Positions 1-9,261 of a stretch of DNA of 48,197 bases are shown piece after piece. Origin of the DNA: Agrococcus pavilionensis RW1 (lineage in GTDB: Bacteria > Actinomycetota > Actinomycetes > Actinomycetales > Microbacteriaceae); contig NZ_ASHR01000046.1 in the NCBI RefSeq assembly GCF_000400485.1, positions 1 to 48,197 of the forward strand, read 5' to 3'. How positions within the stretch are numbered: the first letter of the stretch is position 1; each line of letters begins with the position of its first letter. Both the position numbers and the translations under genes were made by a program. The notes under the pieces were generated by a model that saw only the letters and a program-made list of their open reading frames with translations, did no database searches and was not told where the DNA came from.

Positions 1-1
1 C

Positions 2-412
2 GCGCACCACACGGTCGAGGACACCGCGATCGCGCTCGGCCTCGCGCTCGGCGAGGCGCTCGGCGACAAGCGGGGCGTGCGCCGCTACGGCGACGCGACC
101 GTGCCGCTCGACGAGGCGCTCGCCCGCGCGGTCGTCGACCTCTCGGGCCGGCCGTTCCTCGTGCACTCCGGCGAGCCCGCGGGCTTCGAGCTGCACCGCA
201 TCGGCGGCCACTTCACGGGATCGCTCGTGCGCCACGCGTTCGAGGCCATCGCGCTCAACGCTCGCCTCACCGCGCACGTCGAGGTGCTCGCGGGCCGTGA
301 CCCGCACCACATCGCCGAGGCGGAGTTCAAGGCCTTCGCGCGCGCGATGCGCGTCGCGGTCGAGCCTGACCCGCGCGTGACCGGTGTGCCGTCGACGAAG
401 GGTGCCCTGTGA
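2..412 (+). CDS. hisB: imidazoleglycerol-phosphate dehydratase, C-terminal part (start outside window)
   Basis: This is the 3' part of hisB, open to the left edge. The enzyme dehydrates imidazole glycerol phosphate to imidazole acetol phosphate in cytosolic histidine synthesis. The first visible residues read [13 protein letters not shown], the second metal-binding HHxxED motif of the family, followed by the conserved RYG segment, the FxxHxGxxxGF-like stretch and [15 protein letters not shown] near the end. About 136 residues remain of a usual ~200. Its TGA overlaps the GTG of hisH by four bases, so the two are translationally coupled. The identity is supported by the sequence and by hisH and hisA downstream. 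Confidence 0.95.
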   Translation, partial: AHHTVEDTAIALGLALGEALGDKRGVRRYGDATVPLDEALARAVVDLSGRPFLVHSGEPAGFELHRIGGHFTGSLVRHAFEAIALNARLTAHVEVLAGRDPHHIAEAEFKAFARAMRVAVEPDPRVTGVPSTKGAL

Positions 413-1047
413 CCGCCCAGCGCAAGCGCGTCGCGCTGCTCGACTACGGGCTCGGCAACGTCCACTCGGCCGCGAAGGCGCTCGAGGCGGCCGGCGCCGA
501 CGTGCGCCTGACGGCCGACCGCACCGCGATCATGGAGGCCGACGGCCTCGTCGTGCCCGGCGTCGGCTCGATGGCCGCGTGCATGGAGGGCATCCAGGCG
601 ATCCACGGCGGCGAGCTCATCGGCCGGCGGCTCGCGGGCAGCCGGCCCGTGCTCGGCATCTGCGTCGGCATGCAGGTGCTGTTCTCCTCGGGCGAGGAGG
701 GCGGCGGCGACACGCGCGGGCTCGACGAGTGGCCCGGTACGGTGCGCCGCCTGCAGGCGGACGTGCTGCCGCACATGGGCTGGGCGCAGGTCGAGGCGCC
801 GGAGCACTCGCAGCTCTTCGCGGGCCTCGCCGACGAGCGCTTCTACTTCGTCCACTCCTACGGCGTGACCGAGTGGGGCCTCGACCCCGACCCGCGCATG
901 CGCCAGCCCGCCGTCACGTGGGCCGAGCACGGCGAGCGGTTCATCGCCGCCGTCGAGAACGGCCCGCTCGCGGCGACGCAGTTCCACCCCGAGAAGTCGG
1001 GCGAGGCGGGCGTGCGCCTGCTCGAGAACTGGGTCCGCGGGCTCTGA
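409..1047 (+). CDS. hisH: imidazole glycerol phosphate synthase, glutamine amidotransferase subunit
   Basis: HisH hydrolyses glutamine and passes ammonia to HisF during imidazole ring closure. The 212-residue length fits the family. Visible motifs are [10 protein letters not shown] at the N-terminus, the nucleophile elbow GICVGMQ with Cys85, FVHSYG, and TQFHPEKS with the catalytic His and Glu near the C-terminus. The GTG start lies inside the hisB stop (GTGA), the usual coupling arrangement. hisF is not in the window, so the partner is presumably further downstream elsewhere or outside. Confidence 0.95.
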   Translation: MTAQRKRVALLDYGLGNVHSAAKALEAAGADVRLTADRTAIMEADGLVVPGVGSMAACMEGIQAIHGGELIGRRLAGSRPVLGICVGMQVLFSSGEEGGGDTRGLDEWPGTVRRLQADVLPHMGWAQVEAPEHSQLFAGLADERFYFVHSYGVTEWGLDPDPRMRQPAVTWAEHGERFIAAVENGPLAATQFHPEKSGEAGVRLLENWVRGL

Positions 1048-1106
1048 CCCATCCCGGCCGCGCGCGCGACCGCGCCGTGGCCACCGTCCGGAAGGCAACG
1101 CATCCC

Positions 1107-1856
1107 ATGACCGACTTCAACCAGTCGCCCAAGCTGCAGCTGCTGCCCGCGATCGATGTCGCCGGCGGCAAGGCGGTGCGGCTCACGCAGGGCAAGGCGG
1201 GCACCGAGACCTCGTTCGGGAGCCCCGTCGACGCCGCGGAGGACTGGATCCGGCAGGGTGCGGAGTGGCTGCACCTCGTCGACCTCGACGCGGCGTTCGG
1301 TCGCGGCGACAACCGCGCCGTGATCCGCAAGGTCATCAAGGCCGCGAAGGGCCGCGTCAACGTCGAGCTCTCGGGCGGCATCCGCGACGAGGCCTCGCTC
1401 GAGGCCGCTCTCGCGACCGGCGTCAAGCGCATCAACCTCGGCACGGCGGCGCTCGAGAACCCCGAGTGGACCGCATCCGTCATCGCCGAGTACGGCGACC
1501 AGATCGCCGTCGGGCTCGACGTGCGCGGCACGACGCTCGCCGCGCGCGGCTGGACCGAGGACGGCGGCGACCTGTGGCACGTGCTCGACCGGCTCGAGGC
1601 CGCCGGCTGCAGCCGCTACGTCGTGACCGACGTCACGAAGGACGGCACGCTCAAGGGGCCGAACCTCGAGCTGCTGCGGCAGGTCGGCGAGCGCACGCAG
1701 AAGCCGATCGTCGCCTCGGGCGGCGTCGCGAGCCTCGACGACATCGCGGCGCTGCGCGAGCTCGTGCCGCACGGCGTCGAGGGCGCGATCGTCGGCAAGG
1801 CGCTCTACGCCGGCGCGTTCACGCTCGCCGCAGCGCTCGACGTCGCGGGGCAGTAG
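1107..1856 (+). CDS. hisA: HisA / PriA-type phosphoribosyl isomerase
   Basis: A 249-residue (beta-alpha)8 isomerase that converts ProFAR to PRFAR in histidine synthesis. The N-terminal [18 protein letters not shown] carries the first catalytic Asp; [20 protein letters not shown] and the second catalytic Asp in [15 protein letters not shown] are all present. In actinobacteria this gene often encodes the bifunctional PriA enzyme that also does the TrpF reaction of tryptophan synthesis; that extra role is an inference here, resting on taxonomy. The ATG at 1107 is preceded by GGAAGG. A reading frame opening at 384 extends upstream but only antisense to good sense, so I use 1107. Confidence 0.93.
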   Translation: MTDFNQSPKLQLLPAIDVAGGKAVRLTQGKAGTETSFGSPVDAAEDWIRQGAEWLHLVDLDAAFGRGDNRAVIRKVIKAAKGRVNVELSGGIRDEASLEAALATGVKRINLGTAALENPEWTASVIAEYGDQIAVGLDVRGTTLAARGWTEDGGDLWHVLDRLEAAGCSRYVVTDVTKDGTLKGPNLELLRQVGERTQKPIVASGGVASLDDIAALRELVPHGVEGAIVGKALYAGAFTLAAALDVAGQ

Positions 1857-1859
1857 GCG

Positions 1860-2693
1860 ATGCCGGGCCCGACGCCCGGCCGCGACGCCGACTCGGCCGG
1901 CCGGCCCTGGGCGGGGCGCTCGTTCCACCACCACGACTCGACGTACGCGGGCGACGACGGCTCGGCTCCGGTCGGCTACCTCGAGGCGGTGCGCGCGCTC
2001 GCCGAGCGCGGCGCGGGCCGCGGCGCGGTCGTCGAGGCGCTGCGCGGCGAGCGGGTGCTCGTGCCGCTGCTCGCGGCGGCGGGGGAGACCGGCGTCGACG
2101 AGCGCGGTCGCACGATCGACAAGACGCAGGAGCTCTCGATCGTGACGGTGCAGGGCCCGGACGGCGCGCCGATCCTGCCGATGTTCTCGCACGTGCAGGC
2201 GATGCAGGCGTGGAACGCGGCCGCGCGGCCGGTGCCCTCGAGCGTGCAGCGAGCGGCGGCGGCCGCGCTCGACGGGCCGGCCCGCATCGTGCTCGACCCG
2301 GGCTCGGCGAGCGAGTTCGTGCTCGGCCGCACGATGCTCGAGGCGATGCTCGCGGATGCGCCGTGGTCGTGGGGCGCGGAGGACCCGCACGTGCACGAGG
2401 CCGTCCTCGACGCGCTCTTCGCGCAGCCTGCGGTGCAGGGCGTCGTGCTCGCGACCGGGGACCCGCTCTGCCGGCTCGCGGGCGCCGATCTCGAGGTGCA
2501 CGCGCTCGTCGACGGCTCGCCGGATGCCGCCGAGCAGGTGGGTCGCGCGGCGCGCGCGCTCGGCGAGGCCGAGGTGCTGCGCGCGCGCGTCGAGAGCCTC
2601 GCGCTGCGCGTGCACCGCTGGGACGGCGGAGCCTCGCGGCTGCCGCTCTCGGCGCCGCCGCTCGCGGCCGTCACCCGAGCCGAGCGGCGCTGA
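1860..2693 (+). CDS. SseB family protein
   Basis: A 277-residue soluble protein of the SseB family (named after enhanced serine sensitivity in E. coli; molecular function unknown). Support comes from the family layout: FHHHDSTYAGDDG near the N-terminus, then a core with RVLVPLLAAAGE, DKTQELSIVTVQGPDG, ILPMFSHVQAMQAWN and IVLDPGSASEFVLGR. A similar gene follows hisA in other actinobacteria. It begins three bases after the hisA stop and is convergent with the DUF1844 gene, only nine bases away, with no visible terminator between them. Confidence 0.8.
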   Translation: MPGPTPGRDADSAGRPWAGRSFHHHDSTYAGDDGSAPVGYLEAVRALAERGAGRGAVVEALRGERVLVPLLAAAGETGVDERGRTIDKTQELSIVTVQGPDGAPILPMFSHVQAMQAWNAAARPVPSSVQRAAAAALDGPARIVLDPGSASEFVLGRTMLEAMLADAPWSWGAEDPHVHEAVLDALFAQPAVQGVVLATGDPLCRLAGADLEVHALVDGSPDAAEQVGRAARALGEAEVLRARVESLALRVHRWDGGASRLPLSAPPLAAVTRAERR

Positions 2694-2702
2694 GGCGAGT
2701 CG

Positions 2703-3062
2703 CTAGACGACCGAGCCGGTGTACTTCTCGCCGGGGCCCTTGCCGGGCGCGTCGGGGATCGCGCTCGCCTCGCGGAACGCGAGCTGCACCGAGCGCAGCC
2801 CGTCGCGCAGCGGCGCGGCGTGCACGCTCCCGACCTCCGGCGCGGCGGCCGTGACGAGGCCCGCGAGCGCGTTGATGAGCTTCCGCGCCTCGTCGAGGTC
2901 GATCTGCTGCTCGGGGTCGTCGGCGAGGCCGACCTTGACCGCCGCGGCGCTCAGCAGGTGGATGGCGACGGTGTTGATGAGCTCCACCGCCGGGACGTCG
3001 GCGATGTCGCGCACCTCGGCGAGGCTGTCGTCGTCGTGGTCGTGCTCGATCGCGTCGGTCAT
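2703..3062 (-). CDS. DUF1844 domain protein
   Basis: A 119-residue cytosolic protein of unknown function. The core VAxVELINTVAIHLLSAAAVKVGL followed by IDLDEARKLINALAGLV matches the DUF1844 pattern common in actinobacteria, where the gene usually sits next to infC. The N-terminus is acidic (EHDHDDDSLAE). The ATG at 3062 has AGGAG about nine bases upstream on the - strand. A longer reading frame to 3272 exists, but it would run through the infC leader and add atypical sequence, so I prefer the short form. It is transcribed divergently from the infC operon. Confidence 0.85.
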   Translation of the reverse strand: MTDAIEHDHDDDSLAEVRDIADVPAVELINTVAIHLLSAAAVKVGLADDPEQQIDLDEARKLINALAGLVTAAAPEVGSVHAAPLRDGLRSVQLAFREASAIPDAPGKGPGEKYTGSVV

Positions 3063-3092
3063 CGCGCTCTTCTCCTGAAGGCTGGTCTCTGG

Positions 3093-3098
3093 TAGAGT
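3093..3098 (+). promoter_or_regulatory. candidate -10 (TAGAGT) for the infC operon
   Basis: TAGAGT lies about 200 bases upstream of infC, just after the divergent DUF1844 start. No convincing -35 is visible. It would produce a long structured leader that includes the hairpins at 3110-3123 and 3146-3172. Confidence 0.35.
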
Positions 3099-3109
3099 TC
3101 TGCAGGTTT

Positions 3110-3172
3110 CGGGCTCTCGCCCGGAGGTGAAAGAGGAGCAATCCCACCCGCAGCCGTTCAAGGCTAACGGGT
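3110..3172 (+). promoter_or_regulatory. structured 5' leader of infC (two hairpins)
   Basis: Two stem-loops can be drawn. The first is CGGGC-TCTC-GCCCG at 3110-3123. The second is a composite stem: ACCCG (3146-3150) pairs with CGGGT (3168-3172) and AGCC (3152-3155) pairs with GGCT (3162-3165) around the loop GTTCAA. infC-rpmI-rplT operons are autoregulated by IF3 or L20 in E. coli and Bacillus; a similar role here is inference. Confidence 0.4.
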
Positions 3173-3298
3173 CAGCGGCACGGCGGCGCGCGTCACTCGA
3201 TGCGCAGCGGCTCGTGCTGAGCCACGCGGCACATCGCGCGTAGTCGGCTCCTCGTTCGCCGTGCACCAGCACACAGCAGCAACGAGAAGGAGCCCGCG

Positions 3299-4363
<1,065 letters not shown>

Positions 4364-4372
4364 GAGAGAAGA

Positions 4373-4567
4373 ATGCCCAAGCAGAAGACGCACTCCGGTG
4401 CCAAGAAGCGCTTCAAGGTGACGGGGACCGGCAAGATCCGCAAGCAGCAGGCCGGCATGCGCCACAACCTCGAGGTCAAGTCGTCGGTCCAGACGCGCCG
4501 CCTCAACAAGGACAAGGTGCTCGCGCCCGCCGACGCCAAGACCATCAAGAAGCTGCTCGCCCGCTGA
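4373..4567 (+). CDS. rpmI: 50S ribosomal protein L35
   Basis: A 64-residue basic protein of the large ribosomal subunit. The start [22 protein letters not shown] is diagnostic of L35, as are the internal basic stretches [21 protein letters not shown]. It follows infC by nine bases, with AGGAG overlapping the infC stop region as ribosome binding site. Order infC-rpmI-rplT is the classic operon. Confidence 0.98.
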   Translation: MPKQKTHSGAKKRFKVTGTGKIRKQQAGMRHNLEVKSSVQTRRLNKDKVLAPADAKTIKKLLAR

Positions 4568-4606
4568 CGCGCGCGACGAAGTAGAGACGAAGAGAGAGAA
4601 CCACTC

Positions 4607-4993
4607 ATGGCACGTGTCAAGAGGGCCGTCAACGCCGCCAAGAAGCGCCGCGTCATCCTCGAGCAGGCCGAGGGCTACCGCGGGCAGCGCTCGCGGCTGT
4701 ACCGCAAGGCGAAGGAGCAGCTGCTCCACTCGCACGTCTACGCGTTCCGCGACCGCAAGGCGAAGAAGGGCGACTTCCGCCGCCTGTGGATCCAGCGCAT
4801 CAACGCCGCGTCGCGCGCGAACGGACTGACGTACAACCGCCTCATCCAGGGCCTCGGCCTCGCGGGCATCGAGGTCGACCGCCGCATGCTCGCCGAGCTC
4901 GCGGTCAACGAGCCGGCGACCTTCGCCGCGCTCGTCGAGTCGGCCAAGGCCGCCCTGCCCGCCGACACGTCGGCTCCGCAGAACGCGGCCTGA
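4607..4993 (+). CDS. rplT: 50S ribosomal protein L20
   Basis: L20 binds 23S rRNA early in 50S assembly and in several bacteria represses its own operon. The product is 128 residues, close to the family norm, starting [20 protein letters not shown] with the conserved AKGYxGxRSRxYR-like stretch (here [18 protein letters not shown]) and [23 protein letters not shown]. It sits 39 bases after rpmI with a purine-rich GAGAGAG element before the ATG. Confidence 0.98.
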   Translation: MARVKRAVNAAKKRRVILEQAEGYRGQRSRLYRKAKEQLLHSHVYAFRDRKAKKGDFRRLWIQRINAASRANGLTYNRLIQGLGLAGIEVDRRMLAELAVNEPATFAALVESAKAALPADTSAPQNAA

Positions 4994-4994
4994 C

Positions 4995-5804
4995 GTGCTC
5001 GACAGCCCCCGCGCGCCTCGCGTGCGAGCGGCTGCCAAGCTCCAGCAGCGAACAGCCCGGTCCGAGACCGGGCTGTTCCTGTTGGAGGGACCGGCGGCGC
5101 TCGACGAGGCGCTGCGCTTCGCGCCGGCGTCGCTCGTCGAGGTCTTCGCGACCGATGCGGCGCGCGAGCGCCACGCCGAGCTGCTGGATCGCGTCGACGC
5201 GCGGCAGCTCACCGCGGTCTCCGACCGCGCCCTCAAGGCGATGACCGACACCGTGCGGCCGCAGGGCATCGTCGCGGTCGCGAAGCAGTCGCCCGTCTCG
5301 CTCGAGGCCGCGATCGAGCGAGCCGCGGCCGGGGAGCACCCGCTCGTCGCGATCCTCCACGAGGTGCGCGACCCCGGCAACCTCGGCACGATCCTCCGCG
5401 CCGCCGACGCGGCAGGCGCATCCGCCGTCGTCGTCACCGCGAACTCCGTCGACCCCTTCTCGCCCAAGGTCGTGCGCTCGACGACCGGCTCCCTCTTCCA
5501 CCTCGACGTCTCGGTCGGCGCATCGACCGAGGATGCCGTCGCCGCCGCGCAGGCCGCGGGACTGACCGTGCTCGCCGCCGACGTCTCGGGCGACGACCTC
5601 GTCGCGCTCCAGGGCGAGGGGATGCTGACGGGCCCGACCGCGTGGCTGTTCGGCAACGAGGCGCGCGGCCTCGACGAGGCGACGCTCGCGCTCGCCGATC
5701 GCGCCGCCCGGCTGCCGATCTACGGCCGCGCGGAGTCGCTCAACCTCGCGACCGCGGCCTCGGTGTGCCTCTACCAGAGCGCCTTCGCCCAGCGCAGCGT
5801 GTAA
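4995..5804 (+). CDS. TrmH/SpoU-family RNA 2'-O-methyltransferase
   Basis: A 269-residue SPOUT-class methyltransferase. It has an N-terminal substrate-binding domain (residues ~1-105), then the three SpoU motifs: DPGNLGTILRAADAAGA (motif 1), FGNEARGLD (motif 2) and LPIYGRAESLNLATAASV (motif 3, knot and SAM site). The target nucleotide cannot be read from the sequence; relatives at this locus in other actinobacteria are called TsnR or rRNA methyltransferases. The GTG start is one base after the rplT stop, so it is the last gene of the infC operon. Confidence 0.9.
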   Translation: MLDSPRAPRVRAAAKLQQRTARSETGLFLLEGPAALDEALRFAPASLVEVFATDAARERHAELLDRVDARQLTAVSDRALKAMTDTVRPQGIVAVAKQSPVSLEAAIERAAAGEHPLVAILHEVRDPGNLGTILRAADAAGASAVVVTANSVDPFSPKVVRSTTGSLFHLDVSVGASTEDAVAAAQAAGLTVLAADVSGDDLVALQGEGMLTGPTAWLFGNEARGLDEATLALADRAARLPIYGRAESLNLATAASVCLYQSAFAQRSV

Positions 5805-5856
5805 CCATTCCATTGCGATCCGGCGCCGCCGGACGGATCGACGTCGCGCGCCGTGC

Positions 5857-5862
5857 TTTGAT
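5857..5862 (+). promoter_or_regulatory. possible leaderless -10 (TTTGAT) of gluA
   Basis: TTTGAT ends six bases before the gluA ATG, the same spacing seen at pheS, argC and tyrS. The match to TATAAT is 4 of 6. There is no good Shine-Dalgarno before this ATG. Confidence 0.4.
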
Positions 5863-5868
5863 GAGCGC

Positions 5869-6606
5869 ATGCAGCCCCTCGTCGAGCTCGACCACGTCAA
5901 CAAGTACTACGGCGACCTCCACGTCCTGAACGACATCGACGTCTCCATCCCGAAGGGCCAGGTCGTCGTCGTCATCGGCCCCTCGGGCTCCGGCAAGTCG
6001 ACCTTCTGCCGCGCGATCAACCGGCTCGAGACGATCGACTCCGGCGAGATCCGCATCGACGGCGTGCCGCTGCCCTCCGAGGGCAAGGCGCTCGCGCAGC
6101 TGCGCGCCGACGTCGGCATGGTGTTCCAGTCGTTCAACCTCTTCTCGCACAAGTCGATCCTCGAGAACGTCACGCTCGGCCCCATCAAGGTGCGCGGCCT
6201 GAAGCGCAAGGACGCCGAGGAGCGCGCGATGCACCTGCTCGAGCGCGTCGGCATCGCCAACCAGGCGCACAAGATGCCCGCCCAGCTCTCCGGCGGCCAG
6301 CAGCAGCGCGTCGCGATCGCCCGATCGCTCGCGATGGAGCCCAAGCTCATGCTCTTCGACGAGCCCACGAGCGCGCTCGACCCCGAGATGATCAACGAGG
6401 TGCTCGACGTCATGGTCGAGCTCGCCCACGGCGGCATGACGATGATCACGGTCACGCACGAGATGGGCTTCGCCCGCAAGGCCGCCGATCGCGTGCTGTT
6501 CATGGCCGACGGGAAGGTCGTCGAGGACTCGACGCCCGAGTCGTTCTTCTCGAACCCCCAGTCGGCGCGCGCGAAGGACTTCCTCTCGAAGATCCTCACG
6601 CACTGA
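5869..6606 (+). CDS. gluA: amino-acid ABC transporter ATP-binding protein (glutamate type)
   Basis: The ATPase of a polar amino-acid importer, 245 residues, peripheral on the inner face of the membrane. Walker A is GPSGSGKS at residues 37-44, the Q-loop is VFQSFNLFSH, the signature is LSGGQQQR, Walker B is LMLFDEPTSALDPE, and the switch His is in TVTHEMGFA. This fits the HisP/GlnQ/GluA subfamily closely. It heads a four-gene cluster with binding protein and two permeases. The symbol follows the Corynebacterium gluABCD system by gene order and homology class; the substrate is inferred. Confidence 0.92.
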   Translation: MQPLVELDHVNKYYGDLHVLNDIDVSIPKGQVVVVIGPSGSGKSTFCRAINRLETIDSGEIRIDGVPLPSEGKALAQLRADVGMVFQSFNLFSHKSILENVTLGPIKVRGLKRKDAEERAMHLLERVGIANQAHKMPAQLSGGQQQRVAIARSLAMEPKLMLFDEPTSALDPEMINEVLDVMVELAHGGMTMITVTHEMGFARKAADRVLFMADGKVVEDSTPESFFSNPQSARAKDFLSKILTH

Positions 6607-6642
6607 CCCGCAAGTCCCAGAACCCGAAGAAGGAGAAGCACC

Positions 6643-7572
6643 ATGCGCAGCAAGCTCACGCTCGGCGTGGCCGCGTTCGCGGTCCTCGCGCTCACCGCGT
6701 GCGGCGGCCCCGCCGGCACGACCTCGTCCGAGGCGCCGGAGGAGCCGACCGACACGGGCTCGGCCACCTCGAGCGACCACCCCTACGGCCTCGAGGTCGC
6801 GGAGTCGCCCGAGTTCGAGGCGGGCACGACCATGGCCGAGTTCGCCGAGGCCGGCACGATCACGATCGGCACGAAGTTCGACCAGCCGCTGTTCGGCCTC
6901 GTCGGCCCCGACGGTGCTCCCGAGGGCTTCGACGTCGCGGTCGGCTCGCTCATCGCAGCCGAGCTCGGCATCGCGTTCGAGGACATCCGGTGGGAGGAGA
7001 CGGTCTCCGCCAACCGCGAGACGTTCATCGAGAACGGCACCGTCGACCTCGTCGTCGCGACCTACACGATCAACGACGCTCGCAAGGAGAAGGTCGACTT
7101 CGCCGGGCCGTACTACGAGGCCGGCCAGGCGCTCATGGTGCAGGCGGGCAACCCCGAGGGCATCACGGGCCCCGACGACGTCGCGGGCCTGTCGGTCTGC
7201 TCGGTCGAGGGCTCGACGCCCGCGGCCCGCATCGTCGACGAGTACGGCGCCAACCTGCAGGCGACCGACACCTACTCGAACTGCCTCGACCCGCTCCGCA
7301 ACGGCCAGGTCGTCGCGGTGACGACGGACAACGTCATCCTCGCGGGCTTCGTCGACCAGAACGCGGGCGAGTTCGAGCTCGTGAACGAGGGCGAGACCTT
7401 CACGTCCGAGCCCTACGGCATCGGCCTCACCAAGGGCGACGACGCGTTCCGCGACTGGATCAACGACGTCCTCGAGGAGGCCCAGGCCGACGGCACGATG
7501 GACTCGCTGTGGGAGCAGACGGCTGGTGCAGTCCTGCCCACGCCCGAGTTCCCGGCAGTCGACCGCTACTGA
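6643..7572 (+). CDS. gluB: glutamate-type ABC transporter substrate-binding lipoprotein
   Basis: A 309-residue extracellular solute-binding protein of family 3. Residues 1-20 form a lipoprotein signal ending in LTAC with Cys20 as the lipidated residue. A low-complexity Ser/Thr/Glu linker follows, then the ligand-binding domain: TITIGTKFDQPLFGL, PEGFDVAVGSLIAAELG, ENGTVDLVVATYTI, R-K-E-K-VDFAGPYY. AAGGAG precedes the ATG. It lies between the ATPase and the permeases and is followed by a strong hairpin that could let it be expressed above the permeases. The exact ligand (glutamate, glutamine, aspartate) is inferred. Confidence 0.9.
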   Translation: MRSKLTLGVAAFAVLALTACGGPAGTTSSEAPEEPTDTGSATSSDHPYGLEVAESPEFEAGTTMAEFAEAGTITIGTKFDQPLFGLVGPDGAPEGFDVAVGSLIAAELGIAFEDIRWEETVSANRETFIENGTVDLVVATYTINDARKEKVDFAGPYYEAGQALMVQAGNPEGITGPDDVAGLSVCSVEGSTPAARIVDEYGANLQATDTYSNCLDPLRNGQVVAVTTDNVILAGFVDQNAGEFELVNEGETFTSEPYGIGLTKGDDAFRDWINDVLEEAQADGTMDSLWEQTAGAVLPTPEFPAVDRY

Positions 7573-7584
7573 TCGATCCACGGC

Positions 7585-7618
7585 GCCGGGTGCGGGAGGT
7601 CCTCCTCCCGCACCCGGC
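7585..7618 (+). terminator. 15-bp hairpin between gluB and gluC
   Basis: GCCGGGTGCGGGAGG (7585-7599) pairs perfectly with 7604-7618 around a TCCT loop. No T-run follows, so it is more likely a 3'-end stabiliser or partial attenuator than a full terminator, since the permease genes downstream complete the transporter. Confidence 0.7.
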
Positions 7619-7635
7619 GATCGGATGAGGGACTG

Positions 7636-8283
7636 ATGCAAGCACTACTCGAGAACTGGCCGCTGTGGCTGCAGGGCATGTGGATGACCCTGCTGCTCAC
7701 CGGCGCCACCACGCTGTTCGGGCTGCCGATCGGCATCCTGCTCGCCGGCATGCGCGTCTCGCCCGTCGCGGCGCTGCGCGTGGTCGCGACGGTGTGGACG
7801 GAGGTCGCGCGGAACACGCCGCTCACGCTCGTGTTCTTCTTCACGGCCTTCGTGCTCCCGAAGCTCGGCATCATCCTCGACTTCCAGCTCGGCGCGATCA
7901 TCGCGCTGACGTACTACACGAGCGCGTTCTTCGCCGAAGCGGTGCGCTCGGGCATCAACTCGGTGCCGATCGGCCAGGCCGAGGCCTCGCGCTCGATCGG
8001 CCTCACCTTCAGCCAGACGATGGGCCTCGTCGTGCTGCCGCAAGCGTTCCGCAGCGTGCTGCCGCCGCTCATCAACGTCGTGATCGCCCTCATCAAGAAC
8101 TCGTCCGTCGCGATGGGCTTCTTCGTCTTCGTGCTCGTCTCGGTCGCGCACCGCCTCTCGAACACGTACGGCGACCAGGCGCTGCAGATCTTCCTCGGCA
8201 TCGCCCTCAGCTACCTGATCCTCACGGTGCCGCTCGGCCAGCTGGTCGACCACCTCGAGCGCAAGTGGAGCGTGCAGCGATGA
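7636..8283 (+). CDS. gluC: amino-acid ABC transporter permease 1
   Basis: A 215-residue membrane permease of the HisM/GlnP type with about five hydrophobic segments. The EAA-loop region that contacts the ATPase is visible as GQAEASRSIGLTFSQTMGLVVLPQAFRS. The family feature NTPLTLVFFF follows the first cytoplasmic loop. It overlaps gluD by four bases (ATGA), as expected for two permease subunits made in equal amounts. Confidence 0.92.
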   Translation: MQALLENWPLWLQGMWMTLLLTGATTLFGLPIGILLAGMRVSPVAALRVVATVWTEVARNTPLTLVFFFTAFVLPKLGIILDFQLGAIIALTYYTSAFFAEAVRSGINSVPIGQAEASRSIGLTFSQTMGLVVLPQAFRSVLPPLINVVIALIKNSSVAMGFFVFVLVSVAHRLSNTYGDQALQIFLGIALSYLILTVPLGQLVDHLERKWSVQR

Positions 8284-9218
8284 GCGGCTCCGTCCTCTTC
8301 GACGCCCCGGGGCCGAACGCCATCCGGCGCTCGCGCATCCTCTCGATCGTCTTCGCCGTAGTCGCGGTCGCGGCACTGGCGCTCGCCGCCTACCAGCTCT
8401 GGCTCGGCGGCGCCTTCTACCAGGACCGCTGGGACATCTTCCAGTCGCCCGACCTGTGGTTCGGTGCGCGCGGCCTCATGGTCGGCCTCCGCACGACCCT
8501 CACGATCGCCGCGATCGCCGCGGTCGGCGCGCTCATCCTGGGTGTCGTCTTCTCGATCCTGCGCAGCGCGCCCTCGAAGTGGGTGCGGGTGCCGGTCACG
8601 ATCGTGCTCGAGTTCTTCCGCGGCATGCCCGTGCTGCTGATGATGCTCTTCATCCTCATCGTCTTCTCGACCGGCGCCTACTGGGCCGTCGTGTGGGCGC
8701 TCGTCGTCTACAACGGGGCGATCATCGGCGAGGCGCTCCGCGCCGGCATGAAGTCGCTCCCGAAGGGGCAGCGCGAGAGCGGCCTGGCGATCGGCCTCAC
8801 GCCGCTGCGCACGACGCTCGAGATCGAGCTGCCGCAGGCCTTCCGCATCATGCTGCCGATCATCCTCGCGCAGCTGATCGTGCTGCTGAAGGACACCTCG
8901 CTCGGCTACATCGTCGGCTCGCCCGAGATCATCCGCATCGGCCGGCAGCTCGTCGACTTCTACGACCGCCAGGGCGGCCCGTACGCGCTCTCGATGTTCT
9001 TCGTCATGCTCGCGATCTTCCTCGCGATCAACATCACGCTCTCGTGGCTCGTCCGCGTGCTCGCGCGACGGATGGCGCAGCCGCGCCGCGGCGGTCCCAA
9101 CCTCGACGGCTCGAAGACCGAGGCGATCCCGCTCTCGACGCAGGCGATGCGCGAGGTCAAGGATCCGCAGGCCGAGATCACGCGGCTTCCCGGAGCGGGC
9201 ATGGGCGGGCAGGGCTAG
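8280..9218 (+). CDS. gluD: amino-acid ABC transporter permease 2
   Basis: The second permease, 312 residues, longer than gluC because of an extra N-terminal membrane segment (residues ~20-45) and a polar C-terminal tail of about 45 residues. The EAA loop reads GQRESGLAIGLTPLRTTLEIELPQAFRI. FFRGMPVLLMMLFIL and SWLVRVLARRM support five or six membrane passes. The ATG at 8280 lies within the gluC stop. It is the last gene of the transporter cluster; a GC-rich dyad sits directly after it, before pheS. Confidence 0.92.
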   Translation: MSGSVLFDAPGPNAIRRSRILSIVFAVVAVAALALAAYQLWLGGAFYQDRWDIFQSPDLWFGARGLMVGLRTTLTIAAIAAVGALILGVVFSILRSAPSKWVRVPVTIVLEFFRGMPVLLMMLFILIVFSTGAYWAVVWALVVYNGAIIGEALRAGMKSLPKGQRESGLAIGLTPLRTTLEIELPQAFRIMLPIILAQLIVLLKDTSLGYIVGSPEIIRIGRQLVDFYDRQGGPYALSMFFVMLAIFLAINITLSWLVRVLARRMAQPRRGGPNLDGSKTEAIPLSTQAMREVKDPQAEITRLPGAGMGGQG

Positions 9219-9226
9219 AGCGCGGC

Positions 9227-9249
9227 CCGGCGCGCCCCGAGCGCGCCGG
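9227..9249. promoter_or_regulatory. 9-bp GC dyad between gluD and the pheS -10
   Basis: CCGGCGCGC (9227-9235) is complementary to 9241-9249 with a five-base loop. It touches the TAGGAT hexamer of pheS. It could end gluD transcripts or be an operator covering the pheS -35 zone; there is no T-run. Confidence 0.45.
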
Positions 9250-9255
9250 TAGGAT
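9250..9255 (+). promoter_or_regulatory. leaderless -10 (TAGGAT) of pheS
   Basis: TAGGAT followed by six bases and the GTG start. No Shine-Dalgarno is visible, so the mRNA probably begins at or next to the start codon. Confidence 0.6.
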
Positions 9256-9261
9256 CGTCCG

